This document shows positions 35,089 to 42,644 of a stretch of 64,000 bases of DNA, piece after piece (the stretch's first letter is position 1; each line of letters opens with the position of its first letter). The stretch is from an uncultured Clostridia bacterium (lineage in GTDB: Bacteria; Bacillota; Clostridia; Oscillospirales; Acutalibacteraceae), in NCBI GenBank assembly GCA_937876375.1, contig CALEHY010000010.1, positions 1 through 64,000 of the forward strand, given 5' to 3'. Position numbers and translations under genes: made by a program. The notes under the pieces were generated by a model. That model was given only the letters and a program-made list of their open reading frames with translations, had not been told where the DNA came from and ran no database searches.

Positions 35089-35598
35089 ATGGAGAACAAA
35101 AAAGAAAATGCTTTTGTCAGATGGACACAAAAGCATGGCGAAATTTGGAAATTTATCAAGTTTTCTATCGCTGGTGGATTATCAAATATTCCTGAATTTT
35201 TGACACAGCTAATATTGGTATACGCTGTGTTCCACTGTGCAGATAGCCCAGAAACTACCGGCTACAAAATCTCATATTATTGCTCAACATTCGTTGGATA
35301 TGCTGTTGCATACATACTTAACAGAAAAATCACATTCCATGCTGATGCAAATCCTGTCTTGTCAACAATACTCTATGCGATAATGGTCGTGTTTACAATA
35401 TGGGCAAAGGGTATTATTGGTCCATGGGTGTCAGAGATGACATTGAGATTTTTGCCAACAGCTATCGCAACCGTAGTTGCAACAATTATTGGTATGCTTA
35501 TCCCATTTGTATGGACATATCCTTGCAACAGATTTATTATCCATAGAAAGAAAAAGGAAACTCTTGAGGCAGAAAGAGTTGAAAAGGAGAACGACTAA
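35089..35598 (+). CDS. GtrA-family membrane protein
   Basis: A 169-residue protein with four membrane segments, related to GtrA, a family implicated in moving lipid-linked sugars across the membrane for wall or O-antigen glycosylation. Typical features are KFSIAGGLSNIPEFLTQLIL at the first helix and VGYAVAYILNRKITFHADAN between helices 2 and 3 (the conserved N-R/K-x-F/T-F). ATG 35089 is chosen, with AGGTG six bases upstream; GTG 35080 overlaps that ribosome site. The stop overlaps the next start (TAATG), so the two are coupled. Confidence 0.85.
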   Translation: MENKKENAFVRWTQKHGEIWKFIKFSIAGGLSNIPEFLTQLILVYAVFHCADSPETTGYKISYYCSTFVGYAVAYILNRKITFHADANPVLSTILYAIMVVFTIWAKGIIGPWVSEMTLRFLPTAIATVVATIIGMLIPFVWTYPCNRFIIHRKKKETLEAERVEKEND

Positions 35599-36494
35599 TG
35601 ATAAATAAGCTAGAATTTTCAGTTCTCGTAGAATTAGAAAAGAATAATGCTCCATCACTCAAGGAGCTTGCTAGCAAAAACAAGGTTAGTATCGATGAGC
35701 TAAAAAACACCTATGCCACACTCGAAAAGAATGGGCTTATTGATGGCTCAACAATTACTGACAAGGGTATTAGTGAGCTTGAGCCATATAGAGTTAAGAG
35801 AGCAATTTTCATCGCTGCTGGTATGGGCACAAGAATGATGCCTATCACAATCAATACTCCAAAGCCACTTGTTAGAGTCAATGGCACTAGAATTATTGAT
35901 ACACTTATTGATGCTTGTATCGATGCAGAAATTGATGATATTATTGTTGTTCGTGGATATCTTGGCGAAATTTTCGACCAGCTTCGATACAAGTATCCAA
36001 ACATTAAATTTGTTGACAACCCATATTACAGAACATACAACAATATTTCATCAGCATATCTTGTTCGTGATTTGATTGGTAGGTCATATATTTTTGAGTC
36101 TGATATTTATTTGGTAAATAAAAATCTTATTACAAAATATCAGTATGAGAGTAATTACCTTGGTGTGCCAGTTAAGCAGACACCTGACTGGTGTTTCGAT
36201 ACTGATGAAAATTTGAGAATTACTGATTTGCACAAGGGTGGCGAGAATTGTCATCATATGTATGGTATTTCATATTATGACCAGGCAACTGGTGAGCTCT
36301 TTGCAGAAAAGGTAACGGACGTGTTCCACAATATGCTTGGTGGCAAGGATCATTTTTGGGATGACGTTTTGTGTCATTTCTATGTGAATGAAGCGAATAT
36401 CCATGTTCGTGAGTGCACTTTTGAGGACACTATGGAGATCGATTCATTCGAGGAGCTTTGCGAAATCGATGAGAATTATAAGATAATAACATAA
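35598..36494 (+). CDS. LicC-like sugar/choline-phosphate nucleotidyltransferase with N-terminal winged-helix domain
   Basis: A 298-residue fusion. Residues ~1-65 form a small winged helix (SVLVELEKNNAPSLKELASK, then LEKNGLIDGSTITDKGISEL). Residues ~70-298 form a nucleotidyltransferase with AIFIAAGMGTRMMPITINTP, KPLVRVNGTRIIDTLIDACI and FVDNPYYRTYNNISS, the pattern of LicC-type CTP:phosphocholine cytidylyltransferases. Candidate products are CDP-choline or a related activated headgroup. The winged helix may let it sense or regulate, as reported for some fused LicC-like proteins; here that is inference. It ends the metallophosphoesterase-GtrA operon. Confidence 0.82.
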   Translation: MINKLEFSVLVELEKNNAPSLKELASKNKVSIDELKNTYATLEKNGLIDGSTITDKGISELEPYRVKRAIFIAAGMGTRMMPITINTPKPLVRVNGTRIIDTLIDACIDAEIDDIIVVRGYLGEIFDQLRYKYPNIKFVDNPYYRTYNNISSAYLVRDLIGRSYIFESDIYLVNKNLITKYQYESNYLGVPVKQTPDWCFDTDENLRITDLHKGGENCHHMYGISYYDQATGELFAEKVTDVFHNMLGGKDHFWDDVLCHFYVNEANIHVRECTFEDTMEIDSFEELCEIDENYKIIT

Positions 36495-36519
36495 AATAAA
36501 ACAGCTATGTCAATAGAGC

Positions 36520-36562
36520 AACCGCCATAACGAAAATAATAATTCGCTATGGCGGTTATTTT
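36520..36562 (+). terminator. Terminator of the phosphoesterase-GtrA-LicC operon
   Basis: AACCGCCATA (36520-36529) / TATGGCGGTT (36548-36557), extended by a mismatched inner arm ACGAA/TTCGC, followed by ATTTTTATT. The same hairpin core recurs at 60834-60871. Confidence 0.9.
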
Positions 36563-36617
36563 TATTATCGATGCTGACAGATGTTTTTGGTATCACGCCA
36601 ACTTTTTTGCATCAATA

Positions 36618-36645
36618 TTGACATTGATTTACAATATGTTATAAT
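36618..36645 (+). promoter_or_regulatory. Promoter of the small hydrophobic peptide gene
   Basis: TTGACA (36618-36623), 16 bases, TATAAT (36640-36645), giving a leader of about 100 bases before the ATG at 36755. Confidence 0.88.
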
Positions 36646-36651
36646 ATTTTT

Positions 36652-36754
36652 GAGCTCACGCTCCGAGGAGTTACCTAAACGGTAGGTGGTTAGCCCTTTT
36701 TTGCAAGAGGGCATTGTTTCTGCCCTCTTAGTATATTACAAGGAGGGCGATAAG
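36652..36754 (+). promoter_or_regulatory. Structured leader of the toxin-like mRNA
   Basis: The leader contains AGAGGGC (36706-36712) pairing with GCCCTCT (36722-36728). The latter could instead pair with GAGGGC of the ribosome site (36743-36748), so two mutually exclusive folds exist, one hiding the Shine-Dalgarno. Its 5' part, GAGTTACC...GGTTAGCCCT (36669-36697), resembles the antisense RNA's 5' end read on the opposite strand. Confidence 0.6.
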
Positions 36755-36847
36755 ATGTACTTAACAGTAACAGAATTATTTTTATTCACAAGTTTACTTA
36801 TTTCACTTATTACTCTTTTTGTGTCAATTTATAATCACAAAAAGTAA
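36755..36847 (+). CDS. 30-residue hydrophobic peptide, putative type I toxin (holin-like)
   Basis: A very short gene with a strong AAGGAGGG at 36740-36747. The peptide begins MYLTVTELFLFTSLLISLIT, a single membrane helix, and ends with a short polar basic tail, YNHKK. Size, composition and layout resemble the holin-like/TxpA-type toxins of Firmicute type I toxin-antitoxin loci. A 13-bp terminator stem starts 3 bases after the stop, and an antisense promoter fires toward it from 36959. Expression would depolarise the membrane if the analogy holds; no such activity can be shown from sequence. Confidence 0.75.
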   Translation: MYLTVTELFLFTSLLISLITLFVSIYNHKK

Positions 36848-36849
36848 AA

Positions 36850-36887
36850 GAAACAACCACCCATTCTGCACTTAGGGTGGTTGTTTC
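36850..36887. terminator. Shared bidirectional terminator of the toxin-antitoxin-like locus
   Basis: Perfect 13-bp stem GAAACAACCACCC (36850-36862) / GGGTGGTTGTTTC (36875-36887). Confidence 0.9.
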
Positions 36888-36929
36888 AATCACATCTTAG
36901 GGCTAACCGTCTATCGGTAGCTCCTTTGT
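36850..36929 (-). ncRNA. Putative antisense antitoxin RNA (~80 nt)
   Basis: Transcription from the minus-strand promoter at 36936-36964 would begin near 36929 and end in the shared 13-bp hairpin at 36850-36887. The RNA therefore overlaps the 3' end of the toxin mRNA, and its 5' half carries TAGCCCT, able to pair with the AGGGC of the toxin ribosome site. Boundaries are inferred from promoter and terminator only. Confidence 0.65.
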
Positions 36930-36935
36930 ACTTTT

Positions 36936-36964
36936 ATTATATACTCAACATATTTATTTGTCAA
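36936..36964 (-). promoter_or_regulatory. Consensus antisense promoter
   Basis: On the minus strand TTGACA (36964-36959), exactly 17 bases, TATAAT (36941-36936): a perfect consensus SigA promoter directed back at the toxin gene. Confidence 0.9.
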
Positions 36965-36999
36965 CACGTTTATTTATTTTCAAAAGTCAGGAGCTACTT

Positions 37000-37593
37000 A
37001 TGAACACAATCGAACATTATGATAATTTAATTGATGAAAATAATGATCCTGTTCGTGATCCAGAGATATTAAAGCAGCATATGGATAAGTGGGATGGTCA
37101 ACAATTCATTGATGCATTAGAGTTATCAAGGGATAAAGAAATACTTGAAATTGGTATTGGCACTGGAAGAATTGCTGTTAAAACAGCGTCAAAATGTGCA
37201 AAGCTATATGGCATTGATGTTTCTCCAAAGACTATTGATAGAGCAAAAGAAAATTTATCTTTTACAGATAATGTTGAGTTTATTCTTGATGATTATTTGG
37301 AACACAATTTTAGTACTAAGTTTGATGCTATATATTCTTCCTTAACCTTATTACATATTGAAAATAAACAAGCATTCTTCGATAAGGTTTATGCAGATTT
37401 AAAACAAAATGGCAAGTTCGTTTTATCAATCGACGATGATAATCAAGATGATTATTTGGATATGGGTGAATACAAGGTTAGAGTGTACCCTGATAATCCT
37501 AAAGATACAAAAGCAGGATTACTATCTGCTAACTTTAAAATCATTGATATTATACAAACGGAGTTTGCACACATTTTTGTATGTCAAAAATGA
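37000..37593 (+). CDS. Class I SAM-dependent methyltransferase
   Basis: A 197-residue methyltransferase. The SAM-binding motif I is ILEIGIGTGRIAVKTA (residues ~46-61), followed by YGIDVSPKTIDRAKENL (motif II acidic residue) and FDAIYSSLTLLHI (motif IV region). The substrate is unknown; small-molecule methylation is typical for this size. ATG 37000 is preceded by CAGGAG; the longer upstream frame crosses the antisense promoter and is not used. No promoter is obvious other than sequence shared with the antisense promoter region. Confidence 0.87.
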   Translation: MNTIEHYDNLIDENNDPVRDPEILKQHMDKWDGQQFIDALELSRDKEILEIGIGTGRIAVKTASKCAKLYGIDVSPKTIDRAKENLSFTDNVEFILDDYLEHNFSTKFDAIYSSLTLLHIENKQAFFDKVYADLKQNGKFVLSIDDDNQDDYLDMGEYKVRVYPDNPKDTKAGLLSANFKIIDIIQTEFAHIFVCQK

Positions 37594-37641
37594 TTTTAGG
37601 TTGTCACGATATTTTAGATATATACTGAAATAATAAACCTT

Positions 37642-37701
37642 TATGACATCTTTCAAATTGAAAGTGTCATAGTGGGTTACATACTTTTAAAGATATGTAA
37701 C
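37642..37701. other. Two tandem hairpins after the methyltransferase
   Basis: TATGACATCTTTCAA (37642-37656) faces TTGAAAGTGTCATA (37658-37671), and GTTACATA (from 37676) faces TATGTAAC (to 37701). Neither is followed by a U-tract. They lie before the strong terminator at 37718 and may be RNA processing or operator-like palindromes. Confidence 0.4.
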
Positions 37702-37717
37702 ATTAAATAAACTTAAT

Positions 37718-37752
37718 AAAAAGCTGTGCAGTGAACACTGCACAGCTTTTTT
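37718..37752. terminator. Bidirectional terminator between methyltransferase and EamA gene
   Basis: Perfect 16-bp stem, AAAAAGCTGTGCAGTG (37718-37733) / CACTGCACAGCTTTTT (37736-37751), with a 2-base centre, so the active fold probably opens a few inner pairs. Confidence 0.93.
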
Positions 37753-37777
37753 TATTAAACTTCGTTATGGAACATTG

Positions 37778-38707
37778 TCAATCCATAGCTGTTTTTTGTT
37801 TTGATTTTACTGGTATTTGTGCAAGGGTGATTGCAACGAAGATTAGCACACAGCCGATTAGCTCTCTTGGTGATAATCTTTCCTTTAGGATTAATGCGCC
37901 AGCGATTACAGCGAATACCGACTCTAGGCTCATTAGTAGCGATGCTATTGTTGGGTTGACATCCTTTTGACCGATAATCTGTAGTGTGTATGCGATACCA
38001 CTAGAACAAATGCCAGCATAGAGAATTGGTATCCACGCATCAAGTGTTGATAGTGGTGCAACCCAATCGCTGATGCTTATTGGTGCCATATCAGTGATGA
38101 CCATAGGGATTATGCTGAGCACACCACAAACGAAGAACTGAAGACACGACATTCTGACGCCATCGACAAGTGGTGAAAAATGGTCGATTACCAAAATATG
38201 CATTGCAAAAACTAGGGCACAGAGGAGTACAAGTATATCTGACTTTTGAAATTTTAAGTCGCCATTCATACATAGCAGATACAGTCCAACGACTGTCAGT
38301 CCAACACCTAGCCAAGCGTTCCAGTAGCACTTTTTCTTTAGGAATATGCCAAGTATTGGCACAAGAATTATGTAGCACGCTGTTAAAAATCCAGCCTTAC
38401 CAGCAGAGGTGCCATAGTTTAGACCTAGTTGCTGTAGGTTGGTTGCAAATGCAAGGATTGTACCACAGCACACGCTGCCAACTAGCAAGTTTTTCTTGTC
38501 CTCTTTGGTCTTTGGCTTGCCCTTTGTTAGTTTGAATTTGTCAAAAATAAGTATCACTGGCACTAGCACGAATGCACCGATTAGCGAACGAATACAGTTG
38601 AACGAGTACGCACCAACCGACTCTCCACCCTTGCGTTGTGCCACAAAAGCGATACCCCATATCAGCGCTGCTAATACTAGCAAAAATGAGTTTCTTTTTG
38701 TTTTCAT
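37778..38707 (-). CDS. EamA-family (DMT) transporter
   Basis: A 309-residue membrane protein with ten hydrophobic segments and the two EamA repeats of the drug/metabolite transporter superfamily. Landmarks are LAALIWGIAFVAQRKGG at the first helix, GTSAGKAGFLTACYIILVPI, and SLESVFAVIAGALILKERLS near the second-repeat end. Such proteins usually export amino acids or metabolites; the substrate is not inferable. RBS AGAGGA lies 4-9 bases before the ATG. It is divergent from the ECF sigma gene. Confidence 0.9.
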   Translation of the reverse strand: MKTKRNSFLLVLAALIWGIAFVAQRKGGESVGAYSFNCIRSLIGAFVLVPVILIFDKFKLTKGKPKTKEDKKNLLVGSVCCGTILAFATNLQQLGLNYGTSAGKAGFLTACYIILVPILGIFLKKKCYWNAWLGVGLTVVGLYLLCMNGDLKFQKSDILVLLCALVFAMHILVIDHFSPLVDGVRMSCLQFFVCGVLSIIPMVITDMAPISISDWVAPLSTLDAWIPILYAGICSSGIAYTLQIIGQKDVNPTIASLLMSLESVFAVIAGALILKERLSPRELIGCVLIFVAITLAQIPVKSKQKTAMD

Positions 38708-38793
38708 ATTGTCCTCTTTTTGAAAATTTTACTTATTATATCATAGTGTAATAAGTATGACAACTGAAAAGCACCAATATTTTTCTACAAAAA

Positions 38794-38822
38794 TTGACAA
38801 ATAATTCCAATATGCTTATAAT
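38794..38822 (+). promoter_or_regulatory. Promoter of the ECF sigma operon
   Basis: TTGACA (38794-38799), 17 bases, TATAAT (38817-38822): consensus SigA promoter 40 bases before the sigma gene. Confidence 0.85.
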
Positions 38823-38861
38823 TAATTTATTAATCTATCTATAGTAAACAGAGGATTACAT

Positions 38862-39398
38862 ATGAGTATTGACGACAAGAAAAAGAGCATATGTGAACAA
38901 GCTTGGAACGAATGTCTGCCTATGTTGCGCAAGCTTTGTCATTCAAAAATGCAAAGCGACCCTAGCGAAATCGATGATGTTATTTCGCAAACATTCACAG
39001 AGTTCCTAGAAGCAATGAACAAGGACACCAATATTACACATTATAAGGCTTATATTTTCAAGATTTGTGAACGAAACATTATTCGCTATCGTTCAAATAA
39101 CAAAAAATGGGTAAAGTATAATGTTAGCCTAGAATCTACAAAAATCAATTTGAAATACGGCGTAACCTTAGATGCCGAAGTTGCTGAGGAAATTACCGAG
39201 GCTGAATTTTTCAAGGTTATGCACGATATACTCAGTGATTCCGAAATACTATTCCTAGAACAAATCAACGACAAAAATATGAAATACAAGGATATCGCAA
39301 AGCTATATCACACTACTGAGTCTGCTATCAAGCAGAAGAAATACAGAATATCTCGTGATTTCAAAAAAGCATTAAACGATTACAAAAAGAACAAATAA
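38862..39398 (+). CDS. ECF-type RNA polymerase sigma factor
   Basis: A 178-residue sigma-70 family protein with only regions 2 and 4, as in extracytoplasmic-function sigma factors. Region 2 is around SEIDDVISQTFTEFLEAM and HYKAYIFKICERNIIRYRSN; region 4 is the helix-turn-helix near MKYKDIAKLYHTTESAIKQK. It is transcribed from a consensus housekeeping promoter. It is followed closely by a membrane protein fitting an anti-sigma factor and by a secreted protein, so the three probably form one envelope-signalling unit. Confidence 0.9.
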   Translation: MSIDDKKKSICEQAWNECLPMLRKLCHSKMQSDPSEIDDVISQTFTEFLEAMNKDTNITHYKAYIFKICERNIIRYRSNNKKWVKYNVSLESTKINLKYGVTLDAEVAEEITEAEFFKVMHDILSDSEILFLEQINDKNMKYKDIAKLYHTTESAIKQKKYRISRDFKKALNDYKKNK

Positions 39399-39452
39399 TT
39401 TTTGTTACCTTTTCAAAAAACCTACACTATATATACGAGGCAGTTTATAATT

Positions 39453-40193
39453 ATGAACAAAGATACAATATTAGAAATGTTAAGCTCTGATTCAGAGTGC
39501 CTTTCGCTACAAGAGGTCTATAACATTCTAAACGAAGAACTAGAAAAATCTCCAGAAGAAATGGATACAGATTTAATAGAGCTTTGTATAGATGCTATCG
39601 AGTCTGCAAATAGCGAAAAAGTGAATAACAAAAGGGTGAAATTGCGTATAAGAAAAGCACTCATAGCTGCAGTAATATTTGTGCTTGTTATCGCAATTTC
39701 TGTTCCAGTTTGTGCAAAGTTTTTCAATGTCAATGTTCCAAATGGTATTGTTGAATTCTATGGCAACCACTTTAATATTGATATCTCTAACGATGAGTAT
39801 GTCGATGATATTCTTGTTGAACTAGAGAAAAATGGTATTGAAAATCCAGCGTTACCAACAATTGTATTTTTGGAAGATACAAAAATATACGATTTACATT
39901 CTAATTTAGGCAATGATATTAACAATATAACATTCAAGTTCAATGCACAGGATTTGACTGGTGCAATTACAATTCAATATTTTGATAATAATAGTTATTC
40001 GAAAAACACTCAAAGTAAAATTGATTCAGATACTGAATTGATTGAATCATTTTTTAATAATGATATTAATATTGTTTTATATATTAATGACAGTAATTCT
40101 TATATTGAGTATACAAAAGACAATTATAATTATGTAATTGAATTGAAAAATTGTGATTATGAAACTGCCTACGAAATTGCTAATTCAATTTAG
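39453..40193 (+). CDS. Single-pass membrane protein, probable anti-sigma factor
   Basis: A 246-residue type II membrane protein: ~67 cytoplasmic residues rich in acidic helices (LQEVYNILNEELEKSPEEMD), one membrane segment (about residues 69-87, ALIAAVIFVLVIAISVPVCA), and a ~155-residue extracellular domain with many Asn and Asp. Position directly after the ECF sigma gene and this topology suggest it holds the sigma factor inactive and senses an outside cue; I see no zinc-type ZAS motif. ATG 39453 is chosen over an in-frame TTG at 39402 just after the sigma stop. Confidence 0.7.
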   Translation: MNKDTILEMLSSDSECLSLQEVYNILNEELEKSPEEMDTDLIELCIDAIESANSEKVNNKRVKLRIRKALIAAVIFVLVIAISVPVCAKFFNVNVPNGIVEFYGNHFNIDISNDEYVDDILVELEKNGIENPALPTIVFLEDTKIYDLHSNLGNDINNITFKFNAQDLTGAITIQYFDNNSYSKNTQSKIDSDTELIESFFNNDINIVLYINDSNSYIEYTKDNYNYVIELKNCDYETAYEIANSI

Positions 40194-40205
40194 TGGAGGT
40201 AGTTT

Positions 40206-40736
40206 ATGAAAAAGTCAATAAGCAGGCTTTTAGCTATTATGCTTGCATTAATGTTCGTGTTCCAAACAAGCCTTGTAGCCCTAGCAAACGATAATGAGCC
40301 AGACTGGGTAGATATCGAAATGTCCCAGGAGGAGTTTGATTCTATTCTTGCTCTTAATGAACATAGCAATAGCTCATCAATGGGTGAACAAGCGAGTACA
40401 CAAGCAACGGGTTTAATTATTTCATATGGTATTAGTGTATCCGGAAGTGGTACGACATTAAAAATAGTTGGAAAAACTAATTGCGAGATGGATGTTGTAA
40501 AATGTGGCTTTACAAAGGTTACTATTCAACGCAGAACAAGCAGTACTGCATCTTGGACAACATATAAAACATATGAAGATTTATATGATAATACATTTTC
40601 ATATGCACTAGCCAAATCAATCACAGTTGCTTCTAACTATCAATACAGAGTAACCTGCACACATTATGCAAAGAAGAGCTTGCTCTCAACTCAAAAAATC
40701 AATAACACTTCAAATGTTATTGCATTACAATCATAA
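40206..40736 (+). CDS. Small secreted protein downstream of sigma/anti-sigma pair
   Basis: A 176-residue protein with a clear signal peptide (SRLLAIMLALMFVFQTSLVA, cut near LA-ND). The mature part has a short acidic stretch, a Ser-rich segment, then a compact beta-rich domain with GLIISYGISVSGSGTTLKIV and YQYRVTCTHYAKKSLLS. This domain pattern is known to me as an uncharacterised secreted family of gut Clostridia; no function is established. It is likely the effector or the signal partner of the sigma unit. GGAGG precedes the ATG 12 bases after the previous stop. Confidence 0.75.
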   Translation: MKKSISRLLAIMLALMFVFQTSLVALANDNEPDWVDIEMSQEEFDSILALNEHSNSSSMGEQASTQATGLIISYGISVSGSGTTLKIVGKTNCEMDVVKCGFTKVTIQRRTSSTASWTTYKTYEDLYDNTFSYALAKSITVASNYQYRVTCTHYAKKSLLSTQKINNTSNVIALQS

Positions 40737-40743
40737 CAAAGAC

Positions 40744-40772
40744 AAGGATGCTGCAGCATCCTTTTTCTTTTT
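40744..40772 (+). terminator. Terminator of the sigma operon
   Basis: The 20-base palindrome AAGGATGCTGCAGCATCCTT (40744-40763) is followed by TTTCTTTTT. Confidence 0.88.
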
Positions 40773-40784
40773 GTGTGATATATG

Positions 40785-40813
40785 TTGACAAAGAATGAGG
40801 GTTATAATATATT
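40785..40813 (+). promoter_or_regulatory. Promoter of PfkB-family kinase gene
   Basis: TTGACA (40785-40790), 17 bases, TATATT (40808-40813); a TATAAT at 40803 is only 12 bases from the -35. Confidence 0.6.
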
Positions 40814-40849
40814 AATTAATGTAATTAATATTTATATATGGAGATTGCT

Positions 40850-41731
40850 ATGAGTAAGAAATATGACGTTTTGGTTATCGGTCCAGTGTCGCTAGACCAT
40901 AATATTGACTACCAAGGTAACGAACGCAAGGAGGTTGGTGGCGCTGTTGTTGCTTCTGGTTTCGCTGCTGCAAAGAGTGGCAACAAGACTGCTCTTTTTA
41001 CAAAGCTGAATTCTGCTGATGCTGATGTTGAGGAGCGTTTTGCTGGCTCTGGTGCAGACTTGTACTGGGCAGAGTCAAAGGCTACCTGCTCTATTCGTAA
41101 TCAGTATTTCACTGCTGATAAGGAAAAGCGTGAATGCACCTCTATCGGTGTCTGTGACCCATTCAAGTTTGAGGAGCTACCAGATATCGACACAGAGATT
41201 TATCATTTTGCTGGATTGGTGTATGGCGATTTTGATGGCGAGCTGTTTAAGACAGCATCAGAGCATGGCAAGGTTGCTGTCGACGTACAGTGTCTGCTTC
41301 GTCATGTTGAGGCTGACAAGACTATGGCATTTCACGATTGGGCAGAGAAGATGGAGTATCTGCCATATATCGATTACCTAAAGACTGATGCTGCAGAGGC
41401 AGAGATTTTGACTGGTCTTACTGATAGAGTAGAGGCTGCAAAGCTGTTGTACAGCTGGGGTGCAAAAGAGGTGCTCATCACTCATAATACAGAGGTGCTA
41501 GCATATGATGGCAAGGAGATTTACACCTGTCCTATCAAGGCTCGCAATCTATCTGGTCGTACTGGTAGAGGTGACACAACCTTTGCTGGATATATTACAG
41601 AGCGCCAGCACGCTGATATCAAGATAGCGTTACAGTACTGCACAGCTCTTGTATCGCTAAAGATGGAGACACCTGGTCCATTCCAGGGCACTCGCCAAGA
41701 CGTTCTTGATTATATCGACGAGTTTTATTAA
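40850..41731 (+). CDS. PfkB-family carbohydrate/nucleoside kinase
   Basis: A 293-residue ribokinase-like enzyme. It begins YDVLVIGPVSLDHNIDYQGN with the substrate-side Gly-Gly in KEVGGAVVASGFAAAKSGNK. The ATP-site signature is near the C-terminus, LSGRTGRGDTTFAGYITERQ, where GRGD replaces the usual GAGD; the catalytic Asp is retained. The sugar or nucleoside substrate is not clear. GGAG lies seven bases before ATG 40850; an in-frame ATG at 40838 overlaps that site. It is monocistronic, ending at its own terminator. Confidence 0.87.
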   Translation: MSKKYDVLVIGPVSLDHNIDYQGNERKEVGGAVVASGFAAAKSGNKTALFTKLNSADADVEERFAGSGADLYWAESKATCSIRNQYFTADKEKRECTSIGVCDPFKFEELPDIDTEIYHFAGLVYGDFDGELFKTASEHGKVAVDVQCLLRHVEADKTMAFHDWAEKMEYLPYIDYLKTDAAEAEILTGLTDRVEAAKLLYSWGAKEVLITHNTEVLAYDGKEIYTCPIKARNLSGRTGRGDTTFAGYITERQHADIKIALQYCTALVSLKMETPGPFQGTRQDVLDYIDEFY

Positions 41732-41736
41732 GTTTT

Positions 41737-41771
41737 AAGACCAAATCAAAATTGATTTGGTCTTGTTTTTT
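41737..41771 (+). terminator. Terminator of the PfkB-family gene
   Basis: AAGACCAAATCA (41737-41748) / TGATTTGGTCTT (41753-41764), followed by GTTTTTTTC. Confidence 0.9.
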
Positions 41772-41818
41772 TCTGTTTCAAATGCTAAAATTAGGTATAT
41801 TATTTTTAAGGTGTCGTT

Positions 41819-42643
41819 ATGGAATATTTGCAAAAGGTTGAAAATTCAATACTCGACAAATTCGTCTCTAGCATTTGGGAGCGATTTTTGGAGGCTATCG
41901 ATAGATATAATCTTATCTGTAATGGGGACAAAATCGCTGTTTGCATCTCTGGTGGCAAGGATAGTATGCTACTTGCAAAGCTGATGCAAATGTACAAGGC
42001 TAGTAGCGATATCGATTTTGACCTAGTGTATCTGGTTATGGACCCTGGGTATAATGAGGTGAACAGACAGCGAATTGAGCATAATGCAAAATTGCTAGGT
42101 ATTCCTATTGATATATTCAATAGCGATATTTTTGAAATTGCAAATGGCACAGCGAAATCACCTTGCTACCTATGTGCTCGTATGCGTCGTGGTCATCTGT
42201 ATGCAATGGCTAGGGAGCACGGCTGTAACAAAATTGCACTTGGTCATCATTTTACTGACGTTATCGAGACAACGCTAATCGGTATGTTCTATGGCTCACA
42301 GCTACAGGCTATGCTACCAAAGCTCCATTCAACAAATTTTGAGGGTATGGAGCTGATTAGACCTCTTTACTGTGTGCACGAGGACGATATTATTGACTGG
42401 TGTGGTGATAATGATTTGCATTTTATCCAGTGTGCTTGCAAGCTGACAGAGAGGATACATAACAGTGACGATGGCATTGGCGAATCCAAGCGTCAAGAGA
42501 TAAAAATGCTGATTAAGGATTTAAGAAAGGCTAATCCAAATATTGAGCAGTCCATTTTTGACAGTATTCATAATGTTCAGCTTGATACCATCGCTGGTTA
42601 TAAGACAGATGGTGTTGAGCACAGCTTTTTGGAGAGGGAATAG
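41819..42643 (+). CDS. TtcA-family tRNA thiolation ATPase (PP-loop)
   Basis: A 274-residue PP-loop ATPase related to TtcA, which thiolates C32 of tRNA using an iron-sulfur cluster. The PP-loop is SGGKDS at residues 44-49. The conserved pair C116-x2-C119 in SPCYLCARMRRGHLYAMA and a later Cys segment FIQCACKL supply the cluster ligands. GHHFTDVIETTL is a further family motif. The exact tRNA target cannot be proven here. It runs straight into the TcdA-like gene, one base apart from its stop, so both probably form a tRNA-modification operon. Confidence 0.85.
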   Translation: MEYLQKVENSILDKFVSSIWERFLEAIDRYNLICNGDKIAVCISGGKDSMLLAKLMQMYKASSDIDFDLVYLVMDPGYNEVNRQRIEHNAKLLGIPIDIFNSDIFEIANGTAKSPCYLCARMRRGHLYAMAREHGCNKIALGHHFTDVIETTLIGMFYGSQLQAMLPKLHSTNFEGMELIRPLYCVHEDDIIDWCGDNDLHFIQCACKLTERIHNSDDGIGESKRQEIKMLIKDLRKANPNIEQSIFDSIHNVQLDTIAGYKTDGVEHSFLERE

Positions 42644-42644
42644 T

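Noticed and set aside
36958..36999. Longer N-terminus for the methyltransferase
   Set aside because: It would overlap the antisense promoter and lacks a ribosome site; CAGGAG points to ATG 37000.
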